DNA of 43,526 nucleotides from Pseudomonadaceae bacterium (GCA_019745275.1 JAIETJ010000035.1:1-43526), one strand, 5' to 3'. Positions 1 through 8,289 are shown, counted from the first letter of the stretch. The notes: a model not told the origin generated them from the letters alone. Numbers and translations: made by a program.

Positions 1-2
1 AA

Positions 3-875
3 TCGCTCGGCGGCCTAGACAAGCTAATCGAGGAGTTCAAGAAACGTCTCGAAGAGCAAAAAGAACGCCACGCAGGCGGTAATAAGTGGATCGGCACCGG
101 CGGCACCAGCCCGTTCGGCTCCGGCGGTTATAACCCAGAAGGCGTGCGCGTCGGCGATGCCGGCAAGCGTCAGGGCAAGGCAGTTAAAGTCTGGGATCAG
201 CGCGACTACAAAAACCTCGATGACTCCGTCGAGCTGGGCACCCGCAACATCAAGGTCGCCCTGCGCCGCCTGCGCAAATTTGCCCGTGAAGGCGCGGCAG
301 AAGAATTCGATCTGGGCGGCACCATCGACCACACCGCCAAAGACGGCGGCTTGCTGAATATCCAAATGCGTCCGGAGCGACGTAACAAGGTCAAACTGCT
401 GATCTTGTTTGATATCGGCGGCTCGATGGATGCCCACGTTAAAGTCTGCGAGGAGCTGTTCTCGGCGTGCAAAACCGAGTTTAAGCACCTTGAGTACTAC
501 TACTTCCACAACTGCGTGTACGAGTCGGTGTGGAAGAACAATCTGCGGCGTACTTCGGAGCGTTTCAGCACCTTGGATTTGCTGCACAAGTACGGCGCCG
601 ACTACAAGGTCGTATTCGTTGGCGATGCGGCCATGGCCCCGTATGAAATCACCCAAGCCGGCGGCAGCGTCGAGCATTGGAACGAGGAGCCGGGCTACCA
701 GTGGATCAAGCGCTTTATGGCTAAGTATAAAAAACTTATCTGGATCAACCCCTACCCCAAGGACACCTGGAACTACACCGCCTCCACCAACATCATGCGC
801 GAACTGGTCGAAGACCAGATGTACCCCCTGACCCTCACCGGGCTGGAAGAAGGCATGAAGTTTCTCTCCAAATAA
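3..875 (+). CDS. VWA domain-containing protein (5' truncated by window edge)
   Basis: The frame is open from base 3, so the true start lies outside the window and 290 residues are visible. Visible residues 137-143 read DIGGSMD, a metal-ion-dependent adhesion site of the DxGxS type, and the rest fits a CoxE-like von Willebrand A domain. The N-terminal visible part is charged (KKRLEEQKER) and then Gly-rich. Such proteins usually work with a MoxR-type AAA+ ATPase encoded next to them; any such gene would lie upstream of this window. The internal GTG at 144 is not a credible start because coding continues upstream. The stop codon is followed one base later by the left arm of a terminator-like stem. 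Confidence in the domain is high; the substrate or partner is unknown. Confidence 0.85.
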   Translation, partial: SLGGLDKLIEEFKKRLEEQKERHAGGNKWIGTGGTSPFGSGGYNPEGVRVGDAGKRQGKAVKVWDQRDYKNLDDSVELGTRNIKVALRRLRKFAREGAAEEFDLGGTIDHTAKDGGLLNIQMRPERRNKVKLLILFDIGGSMDAHVKVCEELFSACKTEFKHLEYYYFHNCVYESVWKNNLRRTSERFSTLDLLHKYGADYKVVFVGDAAMAPYEITQAGGSVEHWNEEPGYQWIKRFMAKYKKLIWINPYPKDTWNYTASTNIMRELVEDQMYPLTLTGLEEGMKFLSK

Positions 876-876
876 A

Positions 877-1040
877 AACGGGCCGCAACAGACTGTGTGA
901 AAACTACTGCACTCGGTTATGCGGCGTTAAAAACAGGCTCAAAATGCTCATTTACAACACGTAAACTGCGCTTTTTCGCCTGCTTTTGCCTTGCCTAACC
1001 TTCGCTCGCTACGTTTTCACACAGTCTGGCAAGGCCCGTT
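877..1040 (+). terminator. Terminator-like stem split by a 138-bp repeat
   Basis: AACGGGCC at 877-884, directly after the VWA stop codon, pairs with GGCCCGTT at 1033-1040, which is followed by the T-rich GTTTATT. The 148 bases between the arms hold the hairpin repeat at 890-1027. This looks like an intrinsic terminator whose loop received the repeat. I infer this from symmetry; no transcript end has been seen. Confidence 0.5.
890..1027 (+). repeat. Long-hairpin intergenic repeat, short form, copy 1
   Basis: A 138-bp element bounded by perfect 15-bp inverted repeats AGACTGTGTGAAAAC (890-904) and GTTTTCACACAGTCT (1013-1027). Inside, AAAACAGGC pairs approximately with GCCTGCTTTT, and the centre TTTAC-aacac-GTAAA is palindromic, so the whole unit can fold as one long imperfect hairpin. 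Close relatives occur at 31012, 16421 and, inverted, 28976. It lies between convergent genes and has no coding capacity of its own. Confidence 0.85.
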
Positions 1041-1059
1041 GTTTATTGTCACGCAAGGC

Positions 1060-1584
1060 TTAATGCCGATGCCGCGCCTGGACTTGTTTAGTCCGGCCAA
1101 GGCCGAGCATAAAGCCGAACATCACCAGCAGTATTTCCACAAACCAGGCTAAGAGCAGCGCGCAGCTTAAACCCCAGGCGATGGCTTCTGGTGCCAGCAG
1201 CACCTGATAGCGATAACCCTTATAGGTTTCCTGCAGCAGTTGTTGGTCGGCGGCGCTCACTAGGTGCAAGACTTGTTTGTACCAAGGCCCTTGCATAGCC
1301 CACCACTCAGCCTCAAGTAAGCTGTCACGTTGCACCAAGGTGGCGACACTCTGGGCATCGCTGCGCATCACCGGGTCATCGCTGACGCGGTAGTGCGCCA
1401 CCAAGGCCTCCAAATCGCCCTTAAAGAACTTCTTCGCGGTAACGCGAAACCCCTCCAAACTCTGCAAGGCTTCGCTGCGGTGAGCGTCCAGACGTTGGCT
1501 GTAATCGGTGATAAACCCCGGCACCTGTACCCCGACCAGCAAACCAAAACCAAACAGCGCTGAACGCAGGTAACTTTTGAACAT
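1060..1584 (-). CDS. DUF2937 family membrane protein
   Basis: 174 residues from an ATG at 1584 preceded by AAGGAGAAATTG, a strong ribosome site; an upstream in-frame start at 1644 has no such site and adds unlikely sequence. The N-terminus (FGFGLLVGVQVPGF) is a membrane segment, followed by a soluble stretch of roughly 100 residues and a second hydrophobic segment near the C-terminus (LSCALLLAWFVEILLVMFGF). The pattern and the LVGVQVP motif match my recollection of DUF2937, an uncharacterised Pseudomonas family. It lies 35 bases downstream of the YafJ-type gene in the same direction, so co-transcription is likely. The function is unknown. Confidence 0.75.
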   Translation of the reverse strand: MFKSYLRSALFGFGLLVGVQVPGFITDYSQRLDAHRSEALQSLEGFRVTAKKFFKGDLEALVAHYRVSDDPVMRSDAQSVATLVQRDSLLEAEWWAMQGPWYKQVLHLVSAADQQLLQETYKGYRYQVLLAPEAIAWGLSCALLLAWFVEILLVMFGFMLGLGRTKQVQARHRH

Positions 1585-1619
1585 CAATTTCTCCTTAATG
1601 GGGCCGACGGGGATGCGAG

Positions 1620-2393
1620 CTACACCCGGCCTTGGGCGATGCATTCACCGCCGCGCCACAACATCCATTCGCCGGGCTGGTATTGCGTCCACAGTTCGTT
1701 ACTGGTTAGGGCTTCGGTGGCCAGCAAGGTAACCACATCATTAGGCGTGGTTTGCGCTTGGAAATCCACGCTCAACTGCGCATCTTTCAAACAGGCCGGG
1801 CCAAAAGGTGCGCGGCGAGTGATATAGGCCAGCTTGGTCGAACAGAAGCTGAACAACCAATCGCCATCACTGAGCAGGCAATTGAATACCCCGCGCTGAT
1901 GGTACTCAGCGCAACTGGCCACCAGCACCGGCAGCAACACATCGACAGGGACAGGCTCAGGGCAAGCCAGACGCAATTTATTCAGCAAGGTGCACAAGGC
2001 CGCCTCGCTGTCGGTGTCGCCAACGGGCCGATAAAAGCCGCTGCACGCAACAAAGTCGGGCAACTGACCGTTATGCGCAAAGCACCAGTTACGACCCCAG
2101 AGTTCGCGCACAAAAGGATGGGTATTAGCCAGATTCACAGCACCGACATTGGCCTGGCGAATGTGGCCGATAACGGTCTGGCTCTTGATCGGATAGCGCT
2201 GCAGCAACCGGGCAACTTCGCTGTCGACACTCGCCGCTGGGTCTTGAAACAAGCGCAGGCCGCGCCCTTCGTAAAAACCAATGCCCCAACCATCGCGGTG
2301 CGGGCCGGTGCCGCCGCCGCGCTGCATCAAGCCGGTAAAACTGAACACAATATCGGTGGGCACATTGGCGCTCATGCCGAGCAGCTCACACAT
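1620..2393 (-). CDS. Class II glutamine amidotransferase, YafJ-like
   Basis: 257 residues starting MCELLGMSANVPTD, with Cys2 as the expected N-terminal nucleophile of an Ntn-type glutaminase after Met removal. The motifs RGGGTGPHRDGWGIGFYEG, HIRQANVG, NTHPF, WGRNWCFAHNGQL and RPVGDTDSE follow the YafJ pattern closely, and the length agrees with the family. These proteins contain only the glutaminase domain; the acceptor of the released ammonia, if any, is not known. The start ATG has AAAGGAGCCTGACTG upstream. It is the first gene of a probable two-gene unit with the DUF2937 gene. Confidence 0.9.
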   Translation of the reverse strand: MCELLGMSANVPTDIVFSFTGLMQRGGGTGPHRDGWGIGFYEGRGLRLFQDPAASVDSEVARLLQRYPIKSQTVIGHIRQANVGAVNLANTHPFVRELWGRNWCFAHNGQLPDFVACSGFYRPVGDTDSEAALCTLLNKLRLACPEPVPVDVLLPVLVASCAEYHQRGVFNCLLSDGDWLFSFCSTKLAYITRRAPFGPACLKDAQLSVDFQAQTTPNDVVTLLATEALTSNELWTQYQPGEWMLWRGGECIAQGRV

Positions 2394-2452
2394 CAGTCAG
2401 GCTCCTTTAACAGCGTGCCACGCGGCGAAGTTGGTAAATCTAACCAGATTGC

Positions 2453-2944
2453 TTACAAGCGCGGCTCAATCCGCACCCGCCCATCGCCACGCGACTCAAT
2501 TGTGCTGTCGACATACATGGGTCTATGAGCCGGCGCAGGCTGCTGCATGATCTCGCGCAAGGTCGGTTCATCCTCAGCATTGGCCGCTTCACGTTGCGCA
2601 CGGCGGCTTTTGCTCATGCTCTCGAATGGCCAGCGAATCAGCGCAAACAGCAGGTACGCGGCGAAGGCCAGCATGGCATACAGACTTAAATCAGCCACTG
2701 CACGCCAGGCGTTATTGCCGACTTTAAACAGTAAGTCCAACGCGGTAATCGCCACCGCCGGGGCAAACTGATCCTTGGCCGGATCAACCAGAGTGGGGGC
2801 AAACAACAGCACGGCCATCAACACCCGTAGGGGCTCGCGCAGCCAACGCCACATCCAACGGGTGATGCGCCAGCCGACCAGCAAACAACCTAAGGCCGCC
2901 GCGCCGTACAGGGCTAATGCAAGCTGATAGTCGTGTTCATTCAT
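2453..2944 (-). CDS. Small inner-membrane protein, unknown function
   Basis: 163 residues from the ATG at 2944 (MNEHDYQLALALYG). Earlier in-frame codons extend to 3115 but would run into the divergent ptrB gene and add low-complexity sequence. Membrane segments appear around residues 8-25, 38-52 and 80-105 (LYAMLAFAAYLLFALI), followed by a charged cytoplasmic tail (KSRRAQREAANAEDE). No clear Shine-Dalgarno sequence precedes the start. I do not recognise a named family. It is divergent from oligopeptidase B with about 108 bases between starts. Confidence 0.7.
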   Translation of the reverse strand: MNEHDYQLALALYGAAALGCLLVGWRITRWMWRWLREPLRVLMAVLLFAPTLVDPAKDQFAPAVAITALDLLFKVGNNAWRAVADLSLYAMLAFAAYLLFALIRWPFESMSKSRRAQREAANAEDEPTLREIMQQPAPAHRPMYVDSTIESRGDGRVRIEPRL

Positions 2945-3052
2945 GCGCGTGGATGGCCGGACTGGCAAAAGGGCGCTTATGATACCGGCTTTTAGCCGCG
3001 TCGGCGTCCCCCCGCCGTCGGCCACCACCTCCCGCCCCTTGAGAACACTCCC

Positions 3053-5110
3053 ATGTCGTCTGCCCCGCTCGCCCAGCGCACCCAAACCGTCGATCCTTAT
3101 GCCTGGCTTGAGCAACGCGACGAGCCCGAGGTGCTGGCCTATTTGCGTGCCGAAAACGATTACCTAGAACAACAACTGGCCGCCCAGAGCGAGTTGCGCG
3201 AAAACCTGTTTAACGAGATTAAAGGTCGCATGCTCGAAACCGACCTGTCGCTGCCATCGCCGTGGGGGCCGTGGTTGTACTACCAACGCACCACCGCTGG
3301 CGATGAATACCCACGGCATTACCGCTGCCCGCGCCCCACCGATGACTCGCTGACGGTGGATGTCGAGCAAGAGCAATTGCTGCTCGACCCGAATGCCTTG
3401 GCGGACGGTGGTTTTATCGCCCTCGGTGCTTTTAGCGTGAGCCCCGACCATCGCTGGCTCGGCTACAGCCTGGACATTAGCGGCGATGAGATTTACCAAC
3501 TGTACGTCAAAGACCTACTCAGCGGCGCGCTCACCGCCCTGCCCTTCGACGATTGCGACGGCAGCCTGACCTGGGCCAACGACAGCCAAACCCTGTTCTT
3601 TGCCGAACTGGACGACACCCAGCGGCCGCATAAGCTGTATCGCCATCGTTTGGGCGATGACGGCGCCGAGTTAGTCTTTGAGGAAACAGACGGACGTTTT
3701 TTCCTCAATTGCTACCGCGCCAGCTCTGAGCGCCAATTAGTGCTGCTGCTGGGCAGCAAAACCACCAGCGAAACTTGGGTGCTGGATGCCGACACCCCAC
3801 TGGAGGCGTTTCGCTGCTTGGCCGCCCGTGCGGATGACCACGAATATTACGTCGATCACGGTCAGTTGGATGGCCAGTGGAGCTGGTTGATCCGCAGCAA
3901 TCAAAGCGGTATCAACTTCGCGCTTTACGCGGTGCAAGACGACCAAGCCAGCCAGCGCTGCGACTGGCGCGAATTAATCGCCCATGATCCGGCGGTGATG
4001 CTCGAAGGCCTCAGCGTCAATGCCCAAGGCTATGTGCTCAGCCTGCGTGAAGCGGGCCTGCCGATGATTCAAATTCATCCACAGGGCTTGCCGAGCTATC
4101 GGGTGCAACTGCCGGACGCCGCCTACAGTTTGTCGGTGCAGGACACGCTAGAGTTTGCCAGCCCAGTGATTCGTCTGCGTTACGAGGCGCTGAATCGCCC
4201 GGCGCAAATTCGCCAACTGACCTTGGCCAGCGGCGCGCAAAGCGTGCTGAAAGAAACCCCAGTGCTTGGCCCCTTCAATGCCGACGCCTATGTCAGCCAA
4301 CGACTATGGGCCACCGCTAGCGACGGCAGCCAAATCCCCATCAGTGTGGTGGCCAAACGCGAGGTGCTCGGCCAACCGGCACCGCTGTATCTATACGGCT
4401 ACGGTGCCTACGGTGAGTGCCTCGACCCATGGTTTTCCCATGCCCGCTTAAGCCTGCTGGAGCGCGGCTTCGTGTTTGCCATCGCCCATGTACGCGGCGG
4501 CGGCGAGCTGGGCGAAGCCTGGTACCGCGCGGGCAAACTGGAACACAAGCACAACAGCTTTAGCGACTTTATCGCGGTCGCCGAACACCTGATTGACAGC
4601 GGCTACACCCGCTCCGCGCAACTGGCCATCAGCGGCGGCAGCGCCGGCGGTTTATTGATCGGCGCGGTGCTCAATCAGCGTCCCGAACTGTTCGCTGCAG
4701 CGATTGCCGAAGTGCCCTTCGTCGATGTGCTCAACACCATGCAAAAACCTGATCTGCCGTTGACGATTACCGAGTACGACGAATGGGGCGACCCAACCGA
4801 CCCAGCGGTTTACGCACGCATCCAGGCCTACGCGCCCTATGAAAACGTAGTCGCCCAAGCCTACCCGGCCATGCTGGTGGTGGCCGGTTATAACGACAGC
4901 CGCGTGCAATATTGGGAAGCCGCTAAATGGGTGGCCAAGCTGCGTGCGAGTAAAACCGACGCGAATTTACTGTTACTAAAAACCGACCTCGACGCCGGCC
5001 ATGGCGGCATGAGCGGCCGCTACCAAGGGCTTAAAGATGTGGCGTTGGAGTACAGCTTTTTGTTTAAAGAACTGGCAATTAGTGCCCCTCTAAAGCTAAA
5101 TCAACACTGA
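3053..5110 (+). CDS. ptrB: Oligopeptidase B (S9A prolyl oligopeptidase family)
   Basis: 685 residues, the usual length for oligopeptidase B, which cleaves short peptides after Arg or Lys in the cytoplasm. The N-terminal start (DPYAWLEQRDEPEVLAYLR) is typical of S9A, followed by a beta-propeller to about residue 400 and a C-terminal alpha/beta hydrolase domain. The catalytic triad is visible: Ser530 in GGSAGG, Asp615 in YNDSRV, and His650 in DAGHGG. These positions are almost the same as those known for the E. coli enzyme. There is no signal peptide. The ribosome site before ATG 3053 (TTGAGAACACTCCC) is weak. A lipoprotein gene follows. Confidence 0.94.
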   Translation: MSSAPLAQRTQTVDPYAWLEQRDEPEVLAYLRAENDYLEQQLAAQSELRENLFNEIKGRMLETDLSLPSPWGPWLYYQRTTAGDEYPRHYRCPRPTDDSLTVDVEQEQLLLDPNALADGGFIALGAFSVSPDHRWLGYSLDISGDEIYQLYVKDLLSGALTALPFDDCDGSLTWANDSQTLFFAELDDTQRPHKLYRHRLGDDGAELVFEETDGRFFLNCYRASSERQLVLLLGSKTTSETWVLDADTPLEAFRCLAARADDHEYYVDHGQLDGQWSWLIRSNQSGINFALYAVQDDQASQRCDWRELIAHDPAVMLEGLSVNAQGYVLSLREAGLPMIQIHPQGLPSYRVQLPDAAYSLSVQDTLEFASPVIRLRYEALNRPAQIRQLTLASGAQSVLKETPVLGPFNADAYVSQRLWATASDGSQIPISVVAKREVLGQPAPLYLYGYGAYGECLDPWFSHARLSLLERGFVFAIAHVRGGGELGEAWYRAGKLEHKHNSFSDFIAVAEHLIDSGYTRSAQLAISGGSAGGLLIGAVLNQRPELFAAAIAEVPFVDVLNTMQKPDLPLTITEYDEWGDPTDPAVYARIQAYAPYENVVAQAYPAMLVVAGYNDSRVQYWEAAKWVAKLRASKTDANLLLLKTDLDAGHGGMSGRYQGLKDVALEYSFLFKELAISAPLKLNQH

Positions 5111-5196
5111 GTTCCATGACTTTTCACAATGGCGCGCGCGGGCTGAGTCAGACCGAACACGCGTCATCCTTTAGCCTAATATGGACGCCCGGCCGC

Positions 5197-5682
5197 ATGA
5201 TAAAATTTATTGGTAAAAAAGCTCTCGTTCTTAGCATGCTGCTAACTCTGGCGGGCTGCAGCAGCCCCGGATACTTCGAGCCACAAGCACCTAGCAACGA
5301 TTACAGCATGCTCTATTTGTACCGCCCCAAGGCCAACAACCCCGGGATGCAACCCTTGCGCATGTCCTATCCGGACATTCAAATTGATGGCCAGAGCGTC
5401 GGCCAATTGAAGTTCAACACCCATATGGGCCTTGGTCTTACCCCAGGAAAACACCATATTCGCGTTACTGGCTTAAGCAAAAAAGCTGACTGGGAGCCAC
5501 GCGACATTGAGCAAGATTTCAGCATTAGCCCTGGCGAGATCAAATACCTAAAACTCGATGTGCAGTTCAACCTTCGCGAGATGAACCTGGGCCAGCCGGC
5601 ACCCAATTATTCAATTTTTCTGACGCCGATACGCAGCGAAGATGCGCTTTACGAAATTCGTGACACCTCCCCCATCAACTGA
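5197..5682 (+). CDS. DUF2846-like lipoprotein
   Basis: 161 residues. I chose the ATG at 5197 because it gives a proper lipoprotein signal: MIKFIGKKA, a hydrophobic run, and the lipobox LAGC with Cys21. The longer frame from 5116 would bury this signal behind 27 residues. The mature part (YLYRPKA, IQIDGQSVGQL, LTPGKHHIRV, ISPGEIKYLKL) is a beta-rich domain resembling DUF2846. It is likely anchored in the envelope. The next lipoprotein gene starts 12 bases downstream, so the two are probably co-transcribed. The function is unknown. Confidence 0.78.
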   Translation: MIKFIGKKALVLSMLLTLAGCSSPGYFEPQAPSNDYSMLYLYRPKANNPGMQPLRMSYPDIQIDGQSVGQLKFNTHMGLGLTPGKHHIRVTGLSKKADWEPRDIEQDFSISPGEIKYLKLDVQFNLREMNLGQPAPNYSIFLTPIRSEDALYEIRDTSPIN

Positions 5683-5694
5683 GAAACGACCCCG

Positions 5695-6312
5695 ATGAAA
5701 TTGAGCCCTATCACGTTAACCAAACTGACCTTACTGAGCCTGAGCTCGGCGTTACTGCTGGCCTGCACCACAGCCCCCAGCAATGATGTGCTGCAGAGCA
5801 AAAGCCAAAGCACTAGCGTTTTTGTCGAGGGCAAGCCGGGCGGTGCATTTAGCGAAGTTGAAAAGATCAGCGCGACTGTTATCGCGATTGACTACAAGAC
5901 CCGCAACGTCACGCTCAAAGATGCGCAAGGTAATCAACGCACGGTTGTCGCTGGCCCTGACGTAGCGAACCTAGATCAGGTAAAAGTCCGCGACCAAGTC
6001 CACATCGTTGCCGCACTAGAAACCGTAATTTATCTGCAAGAGCATGGGCAGACAGCTAAAGATGGTGCCGCAAACATCGCCCTAAGCAGCGGCGGCAACG
6101 ATGTCGGCTTAATTAAGGCATCCAGTGAGCAATCTATTGCCGTGGTTACGGCGGTACATCCAACCCAACACCAAGTCACGTTGCTGTTCCCAGATAACCA
6201 CAGCAAAACCCTGCCGGTGCGCAAAGATGTCGCTATCAGCGCCGCCGACATTGGCAAAAAAGTAGTCATCAACGTCACCCGCGCGATGGCGATCACCGTC
6301 GAAAAACGCTGA
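5695..6312 (+). CDS. Putative lipoprotein with two related beta domains
   Basis: 205 residues with a lipoprotein signal ending LLAC (Cys24). I do not recognise a named family. Two segments resemble each other: residues about 58-114 (ATVIAIDYKTRNVTLKD... VKVRDQVHIVAALETV) and 147-203 (AVVTAVHPTQHQVTLLF... IGKKVVINVTRAMAI). Each follows the plan 'V-x-A-I/V, turn, V-T-L, turn, K-V-x-V', as in a small OB-like barrel, so an internal duplication is likely. The start ATG follows GAGAAACGACCCCG. It forms a pair with the preceding lipoprotein gene and is followed by a strong hairpin. Confidence 0.75.
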   Translation: MKLSPITLTKLTLLSLSSALLLACTTAPSNDVLQSKSQSTSVFVEGKPGGAFSEVEKISATVIAIDYKTRNVTLKDAQGNQRTVVAGPDVANLDQVKVRDQVHIVAALETVIYLQEHGQTAKDGAANIALSSGGNDVGLIKASSEQSIAVVTAVHPTQHQVTLLFPDNHSKTLPVRKDVAISAADIGKKVVINVTRAMAITVEKR

Positions 6313-6319
6313 TTCACCC

Positions 6320-6364
6320 CCACCCTGTTTGAGCCTAGGTAGCGCACAGGCTCAAACAGGGTGG
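6320..6364. terminator. 17-bp perfect stem after the lipoprotein genes
   Basis: CCACCCTGTTTGAGCCT (6320-6336) and its exact complement AGGCTCAAACAGGGTGG (6348-6364) enclose an 11-base loop, starting eight bases after the stop codon. No T-run follows, so it may be a 3'-end-stabilising hairpin or a factor-assisted terminator rather than a classic intrinsic one. Confidence 0.6.
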
Positions 6365-6447
6365 CTGAGTGGCATTGCTTAGAGCCTAAAGTCAGCGCAG
6401 GGTTGGCGCAGCCGAAAGACTGCCCGGCGGGCCAAAGCACATAGCCG

Positions 6448-6885
6448 TCAGTGCTTCACATTCATGGTTATGACCGCAGTAAACACCTTCAGCCCTTCCA
6501 CGTCGTAGGCCGCCACCGGCACGTCAAGATTGCCGGGCTGTGTCCAGTCCACTGCATCTGCCTCGGTCACGACCCGAATATCGCTCTTGGCTTTGGCTAG
6601 GTATTGCACCGTCATGCCCACCGGCAACCAACGGGCGCCGGTTGGGATCGATACATCGGTGCAGGTGCCGGCCACCAGTTCGGCGCCATTGCACAGGGCG
6701 ATCGCGTGCACGGTGCCGATATGATTTTGCACTTTGCGCTGGTTACGAATCAGCACTTCCGCAAAGCCCGGACGCAAGTCAATAAACAGCGGGTCAATGC
6801 TGCTAAAAAATGGCGCTAGCCCGGCAATACCGCTGGAGAATTTTTCTGCGCCCAGTTGCTGGTACATCATTAGTGACTGACTCAT
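6448..6885 (-). CDS. Hotdog-fold protein (DUF4442 / PaaI-type thioesterase-like)
   Basis: 145 residues. The sequence RPGFAEVLIRNQRKVQNHIGTVHAIALCNGAELVAGTCTD fits a hotdog fold, where the 'NHIGTVHAIALCNGAELVAG' helix region corresponds to the central helix of DUF4442/PaaI proteins. These generally act on acyl-CoA thioesters; the substrate here cannot be told. The ATG overlaps the stop of the upstream MarR gene as ATGA and has GAGGAG upstream, so translation is coupled to the regulator. A MarR regulator in the same operon suggests control by a small lipophilic or acyl ligand, which is inference. Confidence 0.8.
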   Translation of the reverse strand: MSQSLMMYQQLGAEKFSSGIAGLAPFFSSIDPLFIDLRPGFAEVLIRNQRKVQNHIGTVHAIALCNGAELVAGTCTDVSIPTGARWLPVGMTVQYLAKAKSDIRVVTEADAVDWTQPGNLDVPVAAYDVEGLKVFTAVITMNVKH

Positions 6886-7316
6886 TGGCTTGACTCCTCG
6901 GTGAAATTTACGCGCATGGCGTGGTTTAAGAAACGCGCCACTATGGCCAGCTCCGCATCGGTGAAACCTTGTTGCAACTGCCGATTGATCACCCCCATCA
7001 GCGGTTGCGCTTGCGCCACTACTGCTGCGCCCCGCTCACTCAGATGTAAACGACTGGCGCGGCCATCCGCGGCGCATGGCTGACGAACGATTAAGTCATT
7101 GTCTTGCAGACGACTGACCAAACCGGTGACCGCCGAATTTTTCAGCTGCAGCAATTGACTCAACTCTTTGAGCTGACAGCCATCGGCACTCTTAATGGCA
7201 AACAAGGCCATCACCTGAGTGCCGGTAACCTCCAGCTTGGCCGCCATTAATTGGTCGGCAGATCGAAATATGTTCTGCCGGGCTTGGGCCAGCAGGTGGA
7301 AAAAACGCGTTTTCAT
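6882..7316 (-). CDS. MarR family transcriptional regulator
   Basis: 144 residues with a winged helix-turn-helix in the middle: QLKELSQLLQLKNSAVTGLVSRLQDNDLIVRQPCAADGRASRLHLSERG, where DGRAS is the usual wing motif of MarR proteins. These dimers normally repress their own operon and release DNA on ligand binding. The gene is first in a two-gene unit with the hotdog protein (ATGA overlap). Two near-identical palindromes built on TACGCATGCGTA lie just upstream of its start, fitting autoregulation. The Shine-Dalgarno sequence is poor (GGTTATTGCA before ATG). Confidence 0.9.
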   Translation of the reverse strand: MKTRFFHLLAQARQNIFRSADQLMAAKLEVTGTQVMALFAIKSADGCQLKELSQLLQLKNSAVTGLVSRLQDNDLIVRQPCAADGRASRLHLSERGAAVVAQAQPLMGVINRQLQQGFTDAELAIVARFLNHAMRVNFTEESSQ

Positions 7317-7336
7317 TGCAATAACCTAAAAATTGA

Positions 7337-7370
7337 TACGCATGCGGATTAAATTACTACGCATGCGTAG
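7337..7370. promoter_or_regulatory. Paired operator palindromes for the MarR regulator
   Basis: Site A is TACGCATGCGGA (7337-7348). Site B is CTACGCATGCGTAG (7357-7370), a perfect 14-bp palindrome. Their GCATGC centres are 21 bp apart, two helical turns, so two dimers could bind the same face of DNA. The sites begin about 20 bases upstream of the marR start codon. Assignment to this regulator is inferred from position and symmetry. Confidence 0.72.
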
Positions 7371-7480
7371 CTGAATCCAGAATTATTACCGGGCTGCGCT
7401 TCACAGCCGACGAGCGGATAATTCAAGGTAAACTGCTCGCCCTTGCCGCGCCGCCCGCCTAACTTCCCACCGAGAACGCC

Positions 7481-8170
7481 ATGAAGCGCTTTGTCCTGCT
7501 CGACACCGCCCCAATCCCCAACAACGGCGGCGCGTTATGCCTATTCGAGTACGGCGAGGATTTTGTCATCAAGATTCAAGGCGGCGACGGCGGTCAGTTG
7601 ATGAACACCCGCATGCATGGTTCGGAAGACGCACTGGCGGAAATACCCTGCAAGCGCATCGCTGGGCGCCCCGCACCACGCGCGTTGATCGGCGGTCTGG
7701 GGATGGGTTTTACCCTGGCCTCGGCGCTTAAGCACATCGGTAAAAACGGTCAGGTAGTGGTCGCCGAACTGGTGGCTGGAGTAATCGAGTGGAATCGCGG
7801 CCCGCTGGGGGAGAAATCCGGCCGGCCGCTGCTCGACCCGCGCACCGAGATCCGCCTGGTCGACGTGGCCGAAGTGCTGCCCGCCGAACCGCTGGGTTTT
7901 GACACCATCATGCTGGATGTCGATAACGGTCCCGAAGGCTTGACGCAAAAAGGCAACAGTTGGCTGTATTCGATGGCCGGCTTACACGCCTGTCATCGGG
8001 CGCTGCGGCCAGGCGGCATCTTGGCGGTATGGTCGGCGGGGGCCGATCGCAAGTTCGCCGAGAAAGTCGCTAAAGCCAATTTTAAAGTCGAAGAAGTACA
8101 GGTCTATGCCCACGGTAACAAAGGCGCAAAACACACCCTGTGGATTGCCACCAAACGTAAGGCGGATTAA
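7481..8170 (+). CDS. Spermidine-synthase-like SAM-fold protein
   Basis: 229 residues with a Rossmann-type methyltransferase/aminopropyltransferase fold. Motif I is GGLGMG at residues 71-76, followed by an acidic strand end (VVVAELVAGVIEWNR), the DTIMLDVDNGPEG motif and a late ALRPGGILAVWSAG strand. This arrangement is close to SpeE-like proteins, but it is shorter than spermidine synthase (about 280) and I cannot see the full polyamine-site signature. Pseudomonas genomes carry orphan proteins of this sort annotated as spermidine synthase. No partner gene is evident; YajD follows after a gap of about 120 bases. Confidence 0.72.
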   Translation: MKRFVLLDTAPIPNNGGALCLFEYGEDFVIKIQGGDGGQLMNTRMHGSEDALAEIPCKRIAGRPAPRALIGGLGMGFTLASALKHIGKNGQVVVAELVAGVIEWNRGPLGEKSGRPLLDPRTEIRLVDVAEVLPAEPLGFDTIMLDVDNGPEGLTQKGNSWLYSMAGLHACHRALRPGGILAVWSAGADRKFAEKVAKANFKVEEVQVYAHGNKGAKHTLWIATKRKAD

Positions 8171-8289
8171 CCGCGCAGCGGCGTACCGCCAGCGGCACTT
8201 GCTCCGCCAGCAAGCGCAGCAAGGCTTTAGCCGCAACCCAGAAAGCATTAAGCTTTAGTGCATGATTTGACGATTTAACAGGTGAGCAC

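Noticed and set aside
144..875. GTG at 144 as the start of the VWA protein
   Set aside because: The frame is open and plausible coding back to base 3, so 144 is internal and the gene is cut by the window edge.
1752..2528. 258-codon plus-strand frame opposite the YafJ-type gene
   Set aside because: It is a mirror of the strongly conserved amidotransferase on the other strand; the translation has no domain signature.
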